Shown one piece after another: positions 53,401 to 61,926 of a stretch of DNA of 64,000 bases (positions within the stretch are counted from its first letter, which is position 1; each line of letters opens with the position of its first letter). Location of the stretch: positions 1,178,001 to 1,242,000 of the forward strand of contig NZ_VUOE01000001.1 in NCBI RefSeq assembly GCF_008386635.1, written 5' to 3'. The notes below the pieces were generated by a model. That model did no database searches. It had not been told where the DNA came from and saw only the letters and a program-made list of their open reading frames with translations. This stretch comes from Maribacter flavus. GTDB lineage: Bacteria; Bacteroidota; Bacteroidia; Flavobacteriales; Flavobacteriaceae. Position numbers and translations under genes: made by a program.

Positions 53401-53801
53401 CAGAAGAAGTACTATCAAGTGCACATAAATTAAACGTAAATTTTACGGAAAATTCGCTCTTTATAAATAATAGAACTGGGCAATTCGAGAAGTCACAGTT
53501 ACCCATTCAGGCCCAGTTTTCACCTATCTCAAAAATCTTGATCCATGATTTTGACAATAATGGCTTGAAAGATCTACTATTACTAGGAAATGATGATTAT
53601 TATAAGTTAAGAATTGGAAAATTTGATGCTAATTACGGAACCTTACTTCTTCAAGATACTCAGGGCGGGTTTAAGTATATCCCTCAAAACCAGTCCGGCC
53701 TGGATATCAGGGGTAGTCAGGTAAATGGTGTACTTATGAATGACAATCTTTTGATCCAAGCCTATGGAAAACCATTGGAGACCTATAAACTAGTGAATTA
53801 A
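50460..53801 (+). CDS. Giant FG-GAP/VCBS repeat lipoprotein with ASPIC/UnbV domain
   Basis: A 1113-residue lipoprotein (lipobox SLIGC). It holds many FG-GAP/VCBS blades with Ca-binding loops (DVNGDGKLD, DYDKDGDLD, DINNDGLLD, DFDNDGFKD), an ASPIC/UnbV domain in the middle (FGVGDSTTIDSLTVRWNSG) and a second set of blades after it. These propellers bind glycans or proteins on the cell surface; ASPIC domains occur in CRTAC1-type proteins. Placed after SusCD and before the haloperoxidase-type gene. The function is not established. Confidence 0.88.
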   Translation: MLQNKKIPLIFLIISLIGCEQPKEKDVLNTPNSQKTELTLFDLLSPESTNIHFQNTLKEGLNANVLVYEYLYNGGGVAVGDFNGDNLEDIYLTSNMGENKFYINLGDLKFKEVSQVSKVLGREGPWKTGVSVADVNGDGKLDLYLCYSGALPEEKRRNQLFINQGNNVENIPVFKEEAQKYGLDSPAYSNQGYFFDYDKDGDLDMLLLNHSPKSLPVLNEVLTKDILKKDDPLQGLRLYRQDNGSFKDVTKTSGLNGSGLSYGLGIGISDINNDGLLDFYVSNDYAIPDYLYINNGDGTFKDQLKSQLGHTSHFSMGNSIADINNDGLQDIYTLDMLPEDNKRQKLLLSPDNYEKFDLNIRSGFHYQYMRNMLHLNNGNNSFSEIGQLSGISNTDWSWAPLLADFDNDGFKDLFVTNGYYRDYTNLDFINYMEDFVQSKGRLKRQDVLELIEQMPSSDLTNYYFSNNNGISFTNNTKNAGILHPSNSNGASYADLDNDGDLELIVNNINKTAFVYENISEKTENTFLRVKLKGEDKNTQGIGSKVSVYSNGLVQVLEQIPNRGYLSTVSQVLHFGVGDSTTIDSLTVRWNSGKVETQYDVKGNSTILLNEADARNTKNIQKKNNQFFQITSSLVDYTNKASNINDFKRQSLLPKQISHRSPAMEMRDFNNDGLEDLIIGGGVGQQTSLFLQQKNGKMIGKNIPDFSLDTQSLDTDISVSDFDKDGNLDIYIASGGYHNFNPNDIHFQDRIYLGDGMGGFKKNNKALPQLLENTSTIAIGDINNDSHPDIFVGGGILPGRYPETSPNYILVNDGNGKFQIGDDANNEILKIPGLVTDAKFADINGDGALDLFVVGEWTPISIFINHNGNFKNETSSYFNKEYKGLWTTIEIQDINNDGRLDIVAGNLGTNIQFKIDEEHPATLVYDDFDKNGAIDPILNFYVGETSYPYLTRDELLGQLAYLKQKYTSYEDYSGAKLTDIFSEEVLSSAHKLNVNFTENSLFINNRTGQFEKSQLPIQAQFSPISKILIHDFDNNGLKDLLLLGNDDYYKLRIGKFDANYGTLLLQDTQGGFKYIPQNQSGLDIRGSQVNGVLMNDNLLIQAYGKPLETYKLVN

Positions 53802-53803
53802 CC

Positions 53804-55159
53804 ATGTTTCGAAAAAGATACTACAGGCATCTCATAATCTTACTGGTGGGAATTACTTTTTTTGCCATTATAGGGTGCGAAAATCAACCGAAACCGGCAC
53901 CTCTTAAACCTAATGAAGTAGCGATAGCCTGGGCAAAATTAACTTTGTTCATAACCCAACATACACCATCCAATTCACCAACTTTTGCCTCACGAGCCTT
54001 TGGTTACATTGGTCTAACTATGTATGAAAGTGTTGTTCACGGATACGAGGATTACCATAGTCTAGAGGGACAACTAAACGAATTGGAGAGTTTACCCAAA
54101 CCAGATACCGAAAAGCAATACGATTGGGTACTTTCCCTAAATGCTGCTCAAGCATCCATATTAAGGGATATTTATATACAAACTTCGGAGGAAAATGTCC
54201 TAAAAATTGATTCTCTGGAGCGCCGAATTTATGAACAATATTCCAAAAACCTAAAGGAGGATATGGTTACCAATTCCATTTCTTTTGGAAAGGAGGTGGC
54301 CCAAGCCATCTTTGAATGGTCCAAGACAGATGGTGGACACAGAGGTTATCTGCATAATTTCGATAAAGAAATTATACATCCGGATTTTCCCGGTTCATGG
54401 AAGCCTCCTCTTTTTGCACAATCATTCAGTCATCATCCCTTACATCCACATTGGGGGGAAAATAGAACTTTTGTATCGGCAAATGCAGAAGTTGAGGACC
54501 CTGAATTTTTACCATATGACACAGTCCCTGGCTCTCCTTATTACAAGCAGTTTGAGGCCGTTTATAAAAAGGAACGTGAACTTACCAGAGCGGAAAAAGA
54601 ATCAGCCATCTGGTGGGGAGATGATCCGGATGTTTCTTTTACCCCTCCAGGCCATTCCTATTACATTGCTACACTAGCTGCGGAATCCAGCGGGGCCGAT
54701 TTAATCACAGTGGCAAAAGCCTATGCACAAACAGGTATTTCGGTGGCGGATGCGTTTATTGAGTGTTGGAAGTGGAAATATGCCTTCTTTACCGAAAGAC
54801 CCAATACGTTCGTCCCTAAATATATTGATGAGGAGTGGGAGTCCTTTTGGCCAGACCCTCCCTTTCCTGCATTCCCCTCGGGGCATGCCATACAGGCGGC
54901 GGCTGCCGCCACGGCCCTAGAAGACAATTATGGGACAAATTTCAAATTTACGGATAGGGCCCATGAAGGAAGGGAAAGAGATAAGGTGAGGGATACTGAT
55001 TTTACCATTCGGAGCTTTGACTCCTTCTGGGAAGCTGCCCAAGAAACTGCGGATTCGCGTTTTTATGGGGGCATACACACTCCTATTGACAATGAAGTTG
55101 GACTTGCCAAAGGTGTAGAAATTGCAACCAATGTGAACAATCTAAAATGGAAAAATTGA
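53804..55159 (+). CDS. Vanadium-dependent haloperoxidase-type lipoprotein (PAP2 superfamily)
   Basis: A 451-residue lipoprotein (lipobox AIIGC, Cys25). The complete vanadate/phosphate-binding signature is present: K325-x6-R332-P333, P358-S-G-H361, S418-R419-x5-H425. Length and the helical layout fit vanadium haloperoxidases and related acid phosphatases of Bacteroidota. It would oxidise halides (bromide or iodide) with peroxide, or act as a phosphatase; the sequence cannot decide. Being surface-anchored and encoded with SusCD and two FG-GAP/ASPIC proteins, it may alter a large ligand outside the cell. It overlaps the next gene by 13 bases. Confidence 0.85.
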   Translation: MFRKRYYRHLIILLVGITFFAIIGCENQPKPAPLKPNEVAIAWAKLTLFITQHTPSNSPTFASRAFGYIGLTMYESVVHGYEDYHSLEGQLNELESLPKPDTEKQYDWVLSLNAAQASILRDIYIQTSEENVLKIDSLERRIYEQYSKNLKEDMVTNSISFGKEVAQAIFEWSKTDGGHRGYLHNFDKEIIHPDFPGSWKPPLFAQSFSHHPLHPHWGENRTFVSANAEVEDPEFLPYDTVPGSPYYKQFEAVYKKERELTRAEKESAIWWGDDPDVSFTPPGHSYYIATLAAESSGADLITVAKAYAQTGISVADAFIECWKWKYAFFTERPNTFVPKYIDEEWESFWPDPPFPAFPSGHAIQAAAAATALEDNYGTNFKFTDRAHEGRERDKVRDTDFTIRSFDSFWEAAQETADSRFYGGIHTPIDNEVGLAKGVEIATNVNNLKWKN

Positions 55160-56850
55160 GAATACATCTTGTATTGACACTTCGAATTCTCATACTATGC
55201 ATCTTTGTCTTTCCTTATGCCAACACAAAGGGGCAAAACGTTTTTAAGGATGTGACCGATTCCGCCGGTATTGACCACAAATATAAAGTGTACGAAGGTA
55301 CCTTTGGTGGGGGCGCTACCGTGTTTGACTTGAACAACGATGGTTACGAAGACGTCTTTATTACAGGTGGCATGAATTCAGATGCATTGTACCTTAACCT
55401 AGGAAATGGAAAATTTAAGGATATATACGCATCATCTGGTTTGGGAAAATCCAATCTATATGTTACACAAGGGGCTGCCAGTGCGGATGTGAATCGGGAC
55501 GGGTTTAGAGACCTTTTTATAACCACTATTACCACCACTGATGGTTCCAATAAAATCCCAAGAGCGGAAAATCTTCTTTTTCTGAATAATGGGGATTCAA
55601 CTTTTAGGGATGCTACCAAAGACTATGGTTTGGATGACCTCAATTCCTTTAGCACCGGTATTAGTTTTGGGGATATCAATGCGGATGGCTTTCCAGATGT
55701 TTTCATCGGCAACTATTTTCAAGAATTCAAGGGAAAACTAGGAATTATAAAAGATGCAACCATTGTAAGTGCCAATCAAACGGCTAAAAGTTACCTTTTG
55801 CTAAACAAAAATGGAGAAAAATTTGAGGATGTTTACGAGTCTTATGGCCTAGGTCATAAAGGATTTGGATTTGGTGGTGTATTTACTGATTTTGATAATG
55901 ATCAAGACCAAGACCTATTGGTAAATCAAGATTTTGGATATAAGGCAGTACCCAATTTTCTATATGAAAATGAGTATCCTTGGCCATCCTTCCGTGATGC
56001 CAGTGCCGAAACCGGAATGGATTTAACCATAAACGCCATGGGATCAGCTGTTGGGGATTATAATGGGGATGGTTGGATGGACTATTATGTCACCAATATC
56101 AAATTCAATTGGTTAATGGAAAACCAAGGGAAGGGAAAGCCCTTTGTAGATAGGGCAAAGGAATTGGGGACCTATAATCTGGCAATAAGCTGGGGTGCCA
56201 ATTTCGCGGATTTTGATCACGATATGGATTTGGACCTTTTCGTATCCAATGGTGACTTGAACCCTAATTGTACACCCATGGGAAACTTCTACTTTGAGAA
56301 CCAAGAAAATAAGTTCGTTGAACGTGGAAGGGAACTTGAGGTGAATGATTATGGCATTGGAAGGGGCTCTGTACTTTTTGATATGGACAATGATGGAGAT
56401 CAAGATTTATTGGTAGTGAACCAAATCCCCATTTTAGATTATCCCATAGAATCAGCTACAAAATTGTTCAGAAATGATATTTCAAATGGCAATTGGCTGA
56501 AGGTTGCCTTAAAAGGGATGTCCTCCGAAACTTCAGGTATAGGTTCTAGAGTAACTGTAATTGCAAATAGCAAAAAATTGATTAGGGAAATAGACGGAGG
56601 AGGATCTAGTCATCTATCCCAGAATTCCGTTATAAGTCATTTCGGATTGGGAAATAGCACAAAAGTAGATTCCATTATCGTGGATTGGACAGGGGGTAAT
56701 CGACAAATACTCCTAAATCAAAATGTGAATCAATCCCTAACCATAACTGAAACGGAGCAAAGTAGTTTCAAATGGTATGTTGCAATTTTTATATCTATTG
56801 TAGCTTTAATGGCTCGGTACATCCTAGTTAAAAGGAAAAAACCGCTTTAA
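55147..56850 (+). CDS. FG-GAP/ASPIC-UnbV protein with C-terminal membrane helix
   Basis: A 567-residue protein with a signal peptide (ending NTKGQ), FG-GAP blades (DLNNDGYEDVFI, DVNRDGFRDLFI, DYNGDGWMDYYV, DMDNDGDQDLLV), an ASPIC/UnbV domain (FGLGNSTKVDSIIVDW) and a C-terminal transmembrane helix (VAIFISIVALMARYILV) with a basic end. It is a CRTAC1-like surface protein, here anchored at the C-terminus, unlike its lipid-anchored relative at 50460. The 13-base overlap with the haloperoxidase-type gene implies coupled translation. Confidence 0.87.
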   Translation: MEKLRIHLVLTLRILILCIFVFPYANTKGQNVFKDVTDSAGIDHKYKVYEGTFGGGATVFDLNNDGYEDVFITGGMNSDALYLNLGNGKFKDIYASSGLGKSNLYVTQGAASADVNRDGFRDLFITTITTTDGSNKIPRAENLLFLNNGDSTFRDATKDYGLDDLNSFSTGISFGDINADGFPDVFIGNYFQEFKGKLGIIKDATIVSANQTAKSYLLLNKNGEKFEDVYESYGLGHKGFGFGGVFTDFDNDQDQDLLVNQDFGYKAVPNFLYENEYPWPSFRDASAETGMDLTINAMGSAVGDYNGDGWMDYYVTNIKFNWLMENQGKGKPFVDRAKELGTYNLAISWGANFADFDHDMDLDLFVSNGDLNPNCTPMGNFYFENQENKFVERGRELEVNDYGIGRGSVLFDMDNDGDQDLLVVNQIPILDYPIESATKLFRNDISNGNWLKVALKGMSSETSGIGSRVTVIANSKKLIREIDGGGSSHLSQNSVISHFGLGNSTKVDSIIVDWTGGNRQILLNQNVNQSLTITETEQSSFKWYVAIFISIVALMARYILVKRKKPL

Positions 56851-57308
56851 TCCAACTTTTTATAAAAATACCCTAATCCATCAGTTGGGGTTCCATCTGA
56901 GACCAACCAGCCATCACAAATTATGGCTGATTCAGTTAAACTTGAAAAATATACATAGGATTCTCCTTCAATCTCAATAATTGTCCAATCATTAGTTTCT
57001 TTTATTCGCCATAAACCTCGGTCGACTTCAACTCCATCTTCGACAACCGAAAAAGTGCCCTCTTTTGCAAATGATGCAACGATGATTTTTCTTTCACCCA
57101 ATCAAAGCTCGTATTAGGAGCGCAGTTTCCGCAAGCGGCATCGGTCAATCTCCAATTACCGGTCAATAATTCATAACTCTTTAGATTCCCGTACTAAGTT
57201 GGACTCATCGCATCCCTGATAGGCCAGTTGGTTTTCACGCTCACTATCTTTATCACATGAAATCACCAAAAACAATAGTATTGAAAGGTGGGTTATTAGG
57301 TTTTTCAC
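56847..57308 (-). pseudogene. Lipocalin-like lipoprotein gene with two frameshifts
   Basis: On the minus strand a lipoprotein start (from GTG 57308, with lipobox LVISC) runs to a stop after RESKEL; a second frame carries on with SYELLTGNWRLTDAACGNC and APNTSFD; a third continues with ERKIIVASFAKEGTFSVVED to the stop at 56847. Joined, they make one lipocalin-like lipoprotein of about 150 residues that needs two frame corrections (near 57180 and 57100). The 84-residue part alone would lack a signal. Either a pseudogene or sequencing errors. It converges with the ASPIC gene, overlapping by four bases. Confidence 0.65.
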
Positions 57309-57602
57309 TGTATTTTTTTGCAAATAGATACAAAATAGTCCCTAGGTTGCGCAAAACCAATCCATTATTTCAGTCAATCCCTCTCACCGTCACATAAAGA
57401 TAAATAATGTGCTTTTGCTCCAGTTACTGACTACAATTGTTGGTATAGATTTCATAAACATTACCTCCTACCTCTAAATTTCCACTGGCTCTATTGTTAC
57501 AAAACCGGATCTTTCACGTCCATTTAAAAAGAAAGTTGAAAAAAACGCAATACTTTCTAAAACCGTCGTCTCTAGTAGTGAGGACCTAAAGAAAAACCAT
57601 CA
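57309..57602. other. Intergenic region with a gene relic
   Basis: No intact gene. On the minus strand 57424-57510 reads as the tail of an exported protein (RFCNNRASGNLEVGGNVYEI, ending NNCSQ and stop), with a stop a few codons upstream. It is probably a relic like the frameshifted lipoprotein beside it. Confidence 0.35.
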
Positions 57603-58142
57603 GTGGTTTCAAGAAAACAACAGAATAACAACCTAACCGAGTTCTTTGAGGAAGAATACAGTTCGCTGAAGGGCTATGTGCGTTCCAAAATAAGGCACAC
57701 GGCAGAAAGTGATGCAGAGGATATTATTCAGGATGTTGCGCTACGGATTTTCTCCAGGCCTTTGGACGCCTTGCCCATTCACAATATAGGCGGTTTTGTT
57801 TACAAAGCGATCAGGAATAGGATCATTGATATCATGCGCACGAAAAAAGAACGGGTAGATGATGGGGAAACCTTGGAAATTCTATGGACGGAATTCACGA
57901 GTCTGTTTCAGGATGACTTTCAGGAGACCTATCCAGAGGAATTGAAAGAGAAGCTGCAAGAAGCCATAGCAGCGCTCAAACCGGTCTACAGGGACATCAT
58001 CATCGCAGTGGACTTTGAAGGATACACCTACAAGGAAATAGCGAACCAGACCGGTATAACACTTGGAACACTGATGTCAAGAAGACATAGGGCCCTGTCC
58101 ATTTTGTTGAAAAAATTAAAATCGGAAAAAATAAACACATGA
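57603..58142 (+). CDS. ECF-type RNA polymerase sigma factor
   Basis: A 179-residue sigma-70 family factor: region 2 with AEDIIQDVALRIF and GGFVYKAIRNRIIDIMR, region 4 with YKEIANQTGITLGTLMSRRHRAL. ECF factors direct polymerase to stress or envelope genes and are usually held by an anti-sigma protein. The start is GTG at 57603. The next gene, 3 bases on, encodes a membrane protein that might be its partner. Confidence 0.9.
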   Translation: MVSRKQQNNNLTEFFEEEYSSLKGYVRSKIRHTAESDAEDIIQDVALRIFSRPLDALPIHNIGGFVYKAIRNRIIDIMRTKKERVDDGETLEILWTEFTSLFQDDFQETYPEELKEKLQEAIAALKPVYRDIIIAVDFEGYTYKEIANQTGITLGTLMSRRHRALSILLKKLKSEKINT

Positions 58143-58145
58143 GTT

Positions 58146-58580
58146 ATGGAAACAAGCAAAAACATTGAAAAACAGGTGGAAAACACTGTAAAAGAATCGG
58201 TAAAAAAAGTAGTGAAAATCTTCTTTTTTGTACTGCTGGGTATAGGAATTGCATTTTTGGTGGGTTACGTAGTTATGTACTTGTGGAACTGGTTGATGCC
58301 ATATTTATTCGGATTACCTACGGTGGGCTACTGGCAGGCCTTGGGTATTCTGTTATTGTCCAAAATAATTTTTGGATTTGGAGGTGGCGGGGGCAGCCAT
58401 GACAAAAGGAAAAAATCCAGGAAAAAAGAATTTTTCAAAAACCGATGCAGACCCATGCGAAGGGATTTTTCAGAATGGGAGCATTACGATGCCTTTTGGA
58501 AGGAAGAGGGAGAACTTGCCTATAAAAACTTCGTAAATCGACTAAAAAAGGAACAAAATGAAGAAGGAAGCCAGCCCTAG
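58146..58580 (+). CDS. Membrane protein paired with the ECF sigma factor
   Basis: A 144-residue protein: charged N-terminus, two transmembrane helices (about 26-50 and 60-80), a glycine run (GFGGGGGSHDK) and a basic, hydrophilic C-terminal half. No known zinc-binding or FecR-type anti-sigma motif is seen. It is almost certainly cotranscribed with the sigma factor. It may be a new kind of sigma partner, or a membrane protein regulated by it. Confidence 0.7.
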   Translation: METSKNIEKQVENTVKESVKKVVKIFFFVLLGIGIAFLVGYVVMYLWNWLMPYLFGLPTVGYWQALGILLLSKIIFGFGGGGGSHDKRKKSRKKEFFKNRCRPMRRDFSEWEHYDAFWKEEGELAYKNFVNRLKKEQNEEGSQP

Positions 58581-58733
58581 AAAAAAATATCACTTTTTGA
58601 ACAAAGCCTTTTTTTGGAGCTTGAATGTGGATACGCCCAGGATGGAGGAACAAGAAGCGAATCTCACTGAACTCCGCTTCCTACCAGCCACGAACCATTG
58701 AATCCACCGTTTGTTAATAAATTGTAAAACTTT

Positions 58734-58774
58734 GGAAACTTTTTCGGTTTTTAAAGTTTCCTGCCCTACATTTG
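58734..58774 (+). promoter_or_regulatory. TetR operator and promoter of the efflux operon
   Basis: GGAAACTTT (58734-58742), ten bases, AAAGTTTCC (58753-58761) is a perfect inverted repeat. TACATTTG (58767-58774) is a Bacteroidota -7 element 6 bases after it, and the -33 region falls inside the repeat. This is the expected arrangement for autorepression by the TetR protein encoded from 58784. Confidence 0.75.
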
Positions 58775-58783
58775 TCCCCTATC

Positions 58784-59389
58784 ATGAAAGAGAAAATAAA
58801 GGAAACGGCAACGGATATGTTCCTGAACTATGGGTTCAAGAGTGTCACCATGGACGATATAGCAAATACCATGGGCATCTCCAAAAAGACCATTTATTCA
58901 GAGTACAGCAACAAAACTGCCTTGGTCGAAGATTGTGTCATGGGCAAATTCTGTTCCATGAGTGATGGAATCAACGAAATAACCGAGTTGGAAAAAGACC
59001 CTATCGAAGAACTCTTTGAAATAAAAAAGTATGTCCTTGGCCATCTTAAAGACGAGAAGACATCCCCCCAATACCAGTTAATGAAGTACTATCCTAAAAT
59101 CTACATGAAACTCAAGGATATGCAATTTGAAATGATGCAGCACTGTGTCACTTCAAATATTCAAAGGGGTATGGAAATGGGGCTCTATAGACCCAACTTG
59201 GATGTTGAGTTCATTGCCCGCATCTACTTTGCCGGTATGAACAGTATAAAAGACCAAGTTATGTTCCCCTTAGATCGTTTTTCCCCCATATTCTTGATGG
59301 AAACCTATTTGGAATATCACTTAAGAGGTATCGTTTCCCCGGAAGGCCGACAAAAATTAAACGAAATCATCAATTCAAATCAACAATAA
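58784..59389 (+). CDS. TetR family regulator of the RND efflux operon
   Basis: A 201-residue TetR regulator: HTH domain with ATDMFLNYGFKSVTMDDIANT (trimmed at the end) and GISKKTIYSEYSNK, and a helical ligand-binding domain. It starts 10 bases after the promoter -7 element; the longer frame from 58772 begins within that element and is not used. The efflux genes follow without a gap, so it represses its own operon until a ligand releases it. Confidence 0.9.
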   Translation: MKEKIKETATDMFLNYGFKSVTMDDIANTMGISKKTIYSEYSNKTALVEDCVMGKFCSMSDGINEITELEKDPIEELFEIKKYVLGHLKDEKTSPQYQLMKYYPKIYMKLKDMQFEMMQHCVTSNIQRGMEMGLYRPNLDVEFIARIYFAGMNSIKDQVMFPLDRFSPIFLMETYLEYHLRGIVSPEGRQKLNEIINSNQQ

Positions 59390-60730
59390 ATGCGCAATCA
59401 ACTAATCATTTTAATTACGCTCATGGCCTTCATATTGGGCCATGGGCAGGAAGAAACCTATAGCTTTACCTTGGAGGAGGCCATTGCCTTTGCACTCGAA
59501 AACAACTATAGTGCCATCAATGCCGATAGGGACCTCATCGATGCCCAAAAACAAAAATGGGAAACCATTGCGGACGGGTTGCCGCAAATATCAGGTGCGG
59601 TCAATTACCAAAACCAATTGATACAACAAGTAGTGCAGTTGCCGGGCGAAATTGCCGGTGGTGAACCTGGAACCTTTGTGGAGGTGGTCTTTGGGCAACC
59701 CCAGCAGGTAAATGCCTCCGCTACACTACGCCAGAAAATCTTTGACGGCTCCTATATTGTAGGCGTGCAGGCGACCAAGGCCTTTTTACGTTACAGTGCC
59801 AATAACAATGAAAAAACGGCCCAAGAAGTTCGTAAAGCGGTGGTAGAATCCTATGGAAATGTCCTTTTGGCGAAAGAGAGCGTCGCAATTCTACAGCGAA
59901 ACAAGGAAACCTTGGACAAAAATCTCTATGAGACCACCAAACTGTTTGAGAACGGACTTAGTGATGAAGAAAGCGTGGACCAGCTAAAAATCACATTGTC
60001 ATCCATTGAAAACCAGTTGAAGAACGCGGTACGATTGGAAGATATTACCCTGCAGATGCTGAACGTGGTCATGGGACTGGATCTGGATGCCCCAACCCAA
60101 CTAAAGGAGGATTTGGAAAACCTCACCCAAGAACAAATCGACTTGGGAATCATGGAAACCGATCTGAACCTTGAAGAAAACGTGGACTATAAAATTGCCC
60201 TCAACCTCAACGAACAGCGGTATTTTGAATGGAAATTGGCCAGAAGCCGGGCCCTGCCCACCCTAAATGGTTTTGTAAGCTACGGTGCGCTTTCCTTTGG
60301 GGATCAATTTACTTTTTTTGATAGGGGCCAGGACTATTTCGAGTTTTCTTCCTTTGGCATTGATCTAAGCATCCCCATTTTTAGTTCCTTAAAGCGAAGT
60401 GCAAGCACCCAGCGAGCTAAAATCGCTATGGAAAAGGCAAAGACCCAGTTAACGGAGGCTGAACAACAAATACGTCTACAATTAGAAAATGCCAAAAGCA
60501 ACTACGTATTGGCCATTGAACAATACCAGACCTCCAAGGAAAACCTGGCACTTGCCGAGCGTATAGAAAACAAGAACCAAATCAAATATACAGAAGGTCT
60601 CGCCAGTAGTTTTGAGCTAAGGCAGGCGCAGACGCAATTGTATACGGCCCAACAGGAATACCTACAATTCATGGTGGACGTCATCAATAAGAAAACGGAA
60701 CTGGAAATCATTCTAAACAAACAATCTTAA
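59390..60730 (+). CDS. TolC family outer membrane efflux protein
   Basis: A 446-residue TolC-like channel: signal peptide (ending LGHGQ), two OEP repeats with long helical hairpins (ALENNYSAINADRDLIDAQ, ESYGNVLLAKESVAILQRN, LRQAQTQLYTAQQEYLQFM). It forms the outer-membrane exit for the RND pump. Its start touches the tetR stop (no gap), so the genes are cotranscribed. Confidence 0.92.
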   Translation: MRNQLIILITLMAFILGHGQEETYSFTLEEAIAFALENNYSAINADRDLIDAQKQKWETIADGLPQISGAVNYQNQLIQQVVQLPGEIAGGEPGTFVEVVFGQPQQVNASATLRQKIFDGSYIVGVQATKAFLRYSANNNEKTAQEVRKAVVESYGNVLLAKESVAILQRNKETLDKNLYETTKLFENGLSDEESVDQLKITLSSIENQLKNAVRLEDITLQMLNVVMGLDLDAPTQLKEDLENLTQEQIDLGIMETDLNLEENVDYKIALNLNEQRYFEWKLARSRALPTLNGFVSYGALSFGDQFTFFDRGQDYFEFSSFGIDLSIPIFSSLKRSASTQRAKIAMEKAKTQLTEAEQQIRLQLENAKSNYVLAIEQYQTSKENLALAERIENKNQIKYTEGLASSFELRQAQTQLYTAQQEYLQFMVDVINKKTELEIILNKQS

Positions 60731-60756
60731 GCAATCAATCAATTAAACATAGTATT

Positions 60757-61920
60757 ATGAAAAAACTACTTTTTCTGGCCATTTCACTAGGACTAGCATC
60801 CTGCGGGGGCGAAAACCAATCCGTAACGGGTGTTATAGAAAAGGGTGATCTGGAAGCGATACGGGCCAAAAAGAACGAGCTGGTAACCCAACAAAAAGAA
60901 CTGGAAAGCCAATTGGCACAGTTGGATTCCGCCATATTGACATTTGGTACGGAAGAAAAACTACCCTTGGTCAATACGATCGAAGCAAACCCCCAAGTAT
61001 TCAATCACTACTTGGAACTTCAGGGCGATGTAAGCACCAAACAGAACGTGCTTATCTATCCAGAAATGGCGGGTACCTTGCAAAAGGTATACGTGAAGGA
61101 AGGGCAGCGCGTAAACAAGGGGCAGTTATTGGCGACCATAGACGATGGCGGCATGGGAAGCCAGCTTTCCCAGTTAAAGACGCAGGCAGAACTGGCCAAG
61201 ACCACATTTGAAAGAAGGAAAAGGCTGTGGGACCAACAGATAGGTTCTGAAATCGAATACCTATCGGCGAAGGCCGAATTCGAGGCCAGACAGGATGCCG
61301 TAAAACAAGCGGAAAGCCAATTGGGGAAATCGTCCATCAGGGCTCCTTTTTCCGGTATCATTGACGATGTTATCAAAGATCAGGGAACCGTGGTTGCACC
61401 CGGTCCGGGTTCGGAAGTATTTCGCATTGTAAACCTTTCCGATATGTTCATAGAGGTCGATGTCCCAGAAACGTATCTGGGCGCTATATCAAAAGGCAAG
61501 GAGGCCTTGGTATATTTCCCGGTTTTGGGTGACAGCATCCAAACGGAAATCAGGGAAACAGGAAACTTTATCAATCCCGCCAACCGATCTTTCAGCGTTG
61601 AAATTCCGGTTCCCAACAAGGACGGACAGATCAAACCAAACCTCACCGCCAAGGTGAACCTCAACGATTACACAAGCGACAATGCCATCTTGATACCTTC
61701 AAGTATTATTTCTGAAAACGCGGAAGGTGATCAATATGTTTTTGTAGCAGGTAATCCCGATTCTGAAAATGAAGCGGTCGTGAAAAGAACCATAATTACC
61801 ATTGGCAAAACCCAAAAGGGACAAGCAGAGGTATTATCCGGTCTGGAAGCGGGGGATCAAGTGATCAAGGAAGGTGCCAGAAGTGTAAAGGACGGCCAAA
61901 AAGTAAAAATTCAAAAGTAA
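60757..61920 (+). CDS. RND efflux periplasmic adaptor lipoprotein
   Basis: A 387-residue membrane fusion protein (lipobox ASCGG). It has a coiled-coil segment near the N-terminus, the lipoyl halves (KVYVKEGQRVNKGQLLATID and SSIRAPFSGIIDDVIKDQG) around an alpha hairpin, then beta-barrel and membrane-proximal domains. It joins the TolC-type channel with the RND pump. The gene lies 26 bases after the channel gene. Confidence 0.93.
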   Translation: MKKLLFLAISLGLASCGGENQSVTGVIEKGDLEAIRAKKNELVTQQKELESQLAQLDSAILTFGTEEKLPLVNTIEANPQVFNHYLELQGDVSTKQNVLIYPEMAGTLQKVYVKEGQRVNKGQLLATIDDGGMGSQLSQLKTQAELAKTTFERRKRLWDQQIGSEIEYLSAKAEFEARQDAVKQAESQLGKSSIRAPFSGIIDDVIKDQGTVVAPGPGSEVFRIVNLSDMFIEVDVPETYLGAISKGKEALVYFPVLGDSIQTEIRETGNFINPANRSFSVEIPVPNKDGQIKPNLTAKVNLNDYTSDNAILIPSSIISENAEGDQYVFVAGNPDSENEAVVKRTIITIGKTQKGQAEVLSGLEAGDQVIKEGARSVKDGQKVKIQK

Positions 61921-61926
61921 GTTTCC

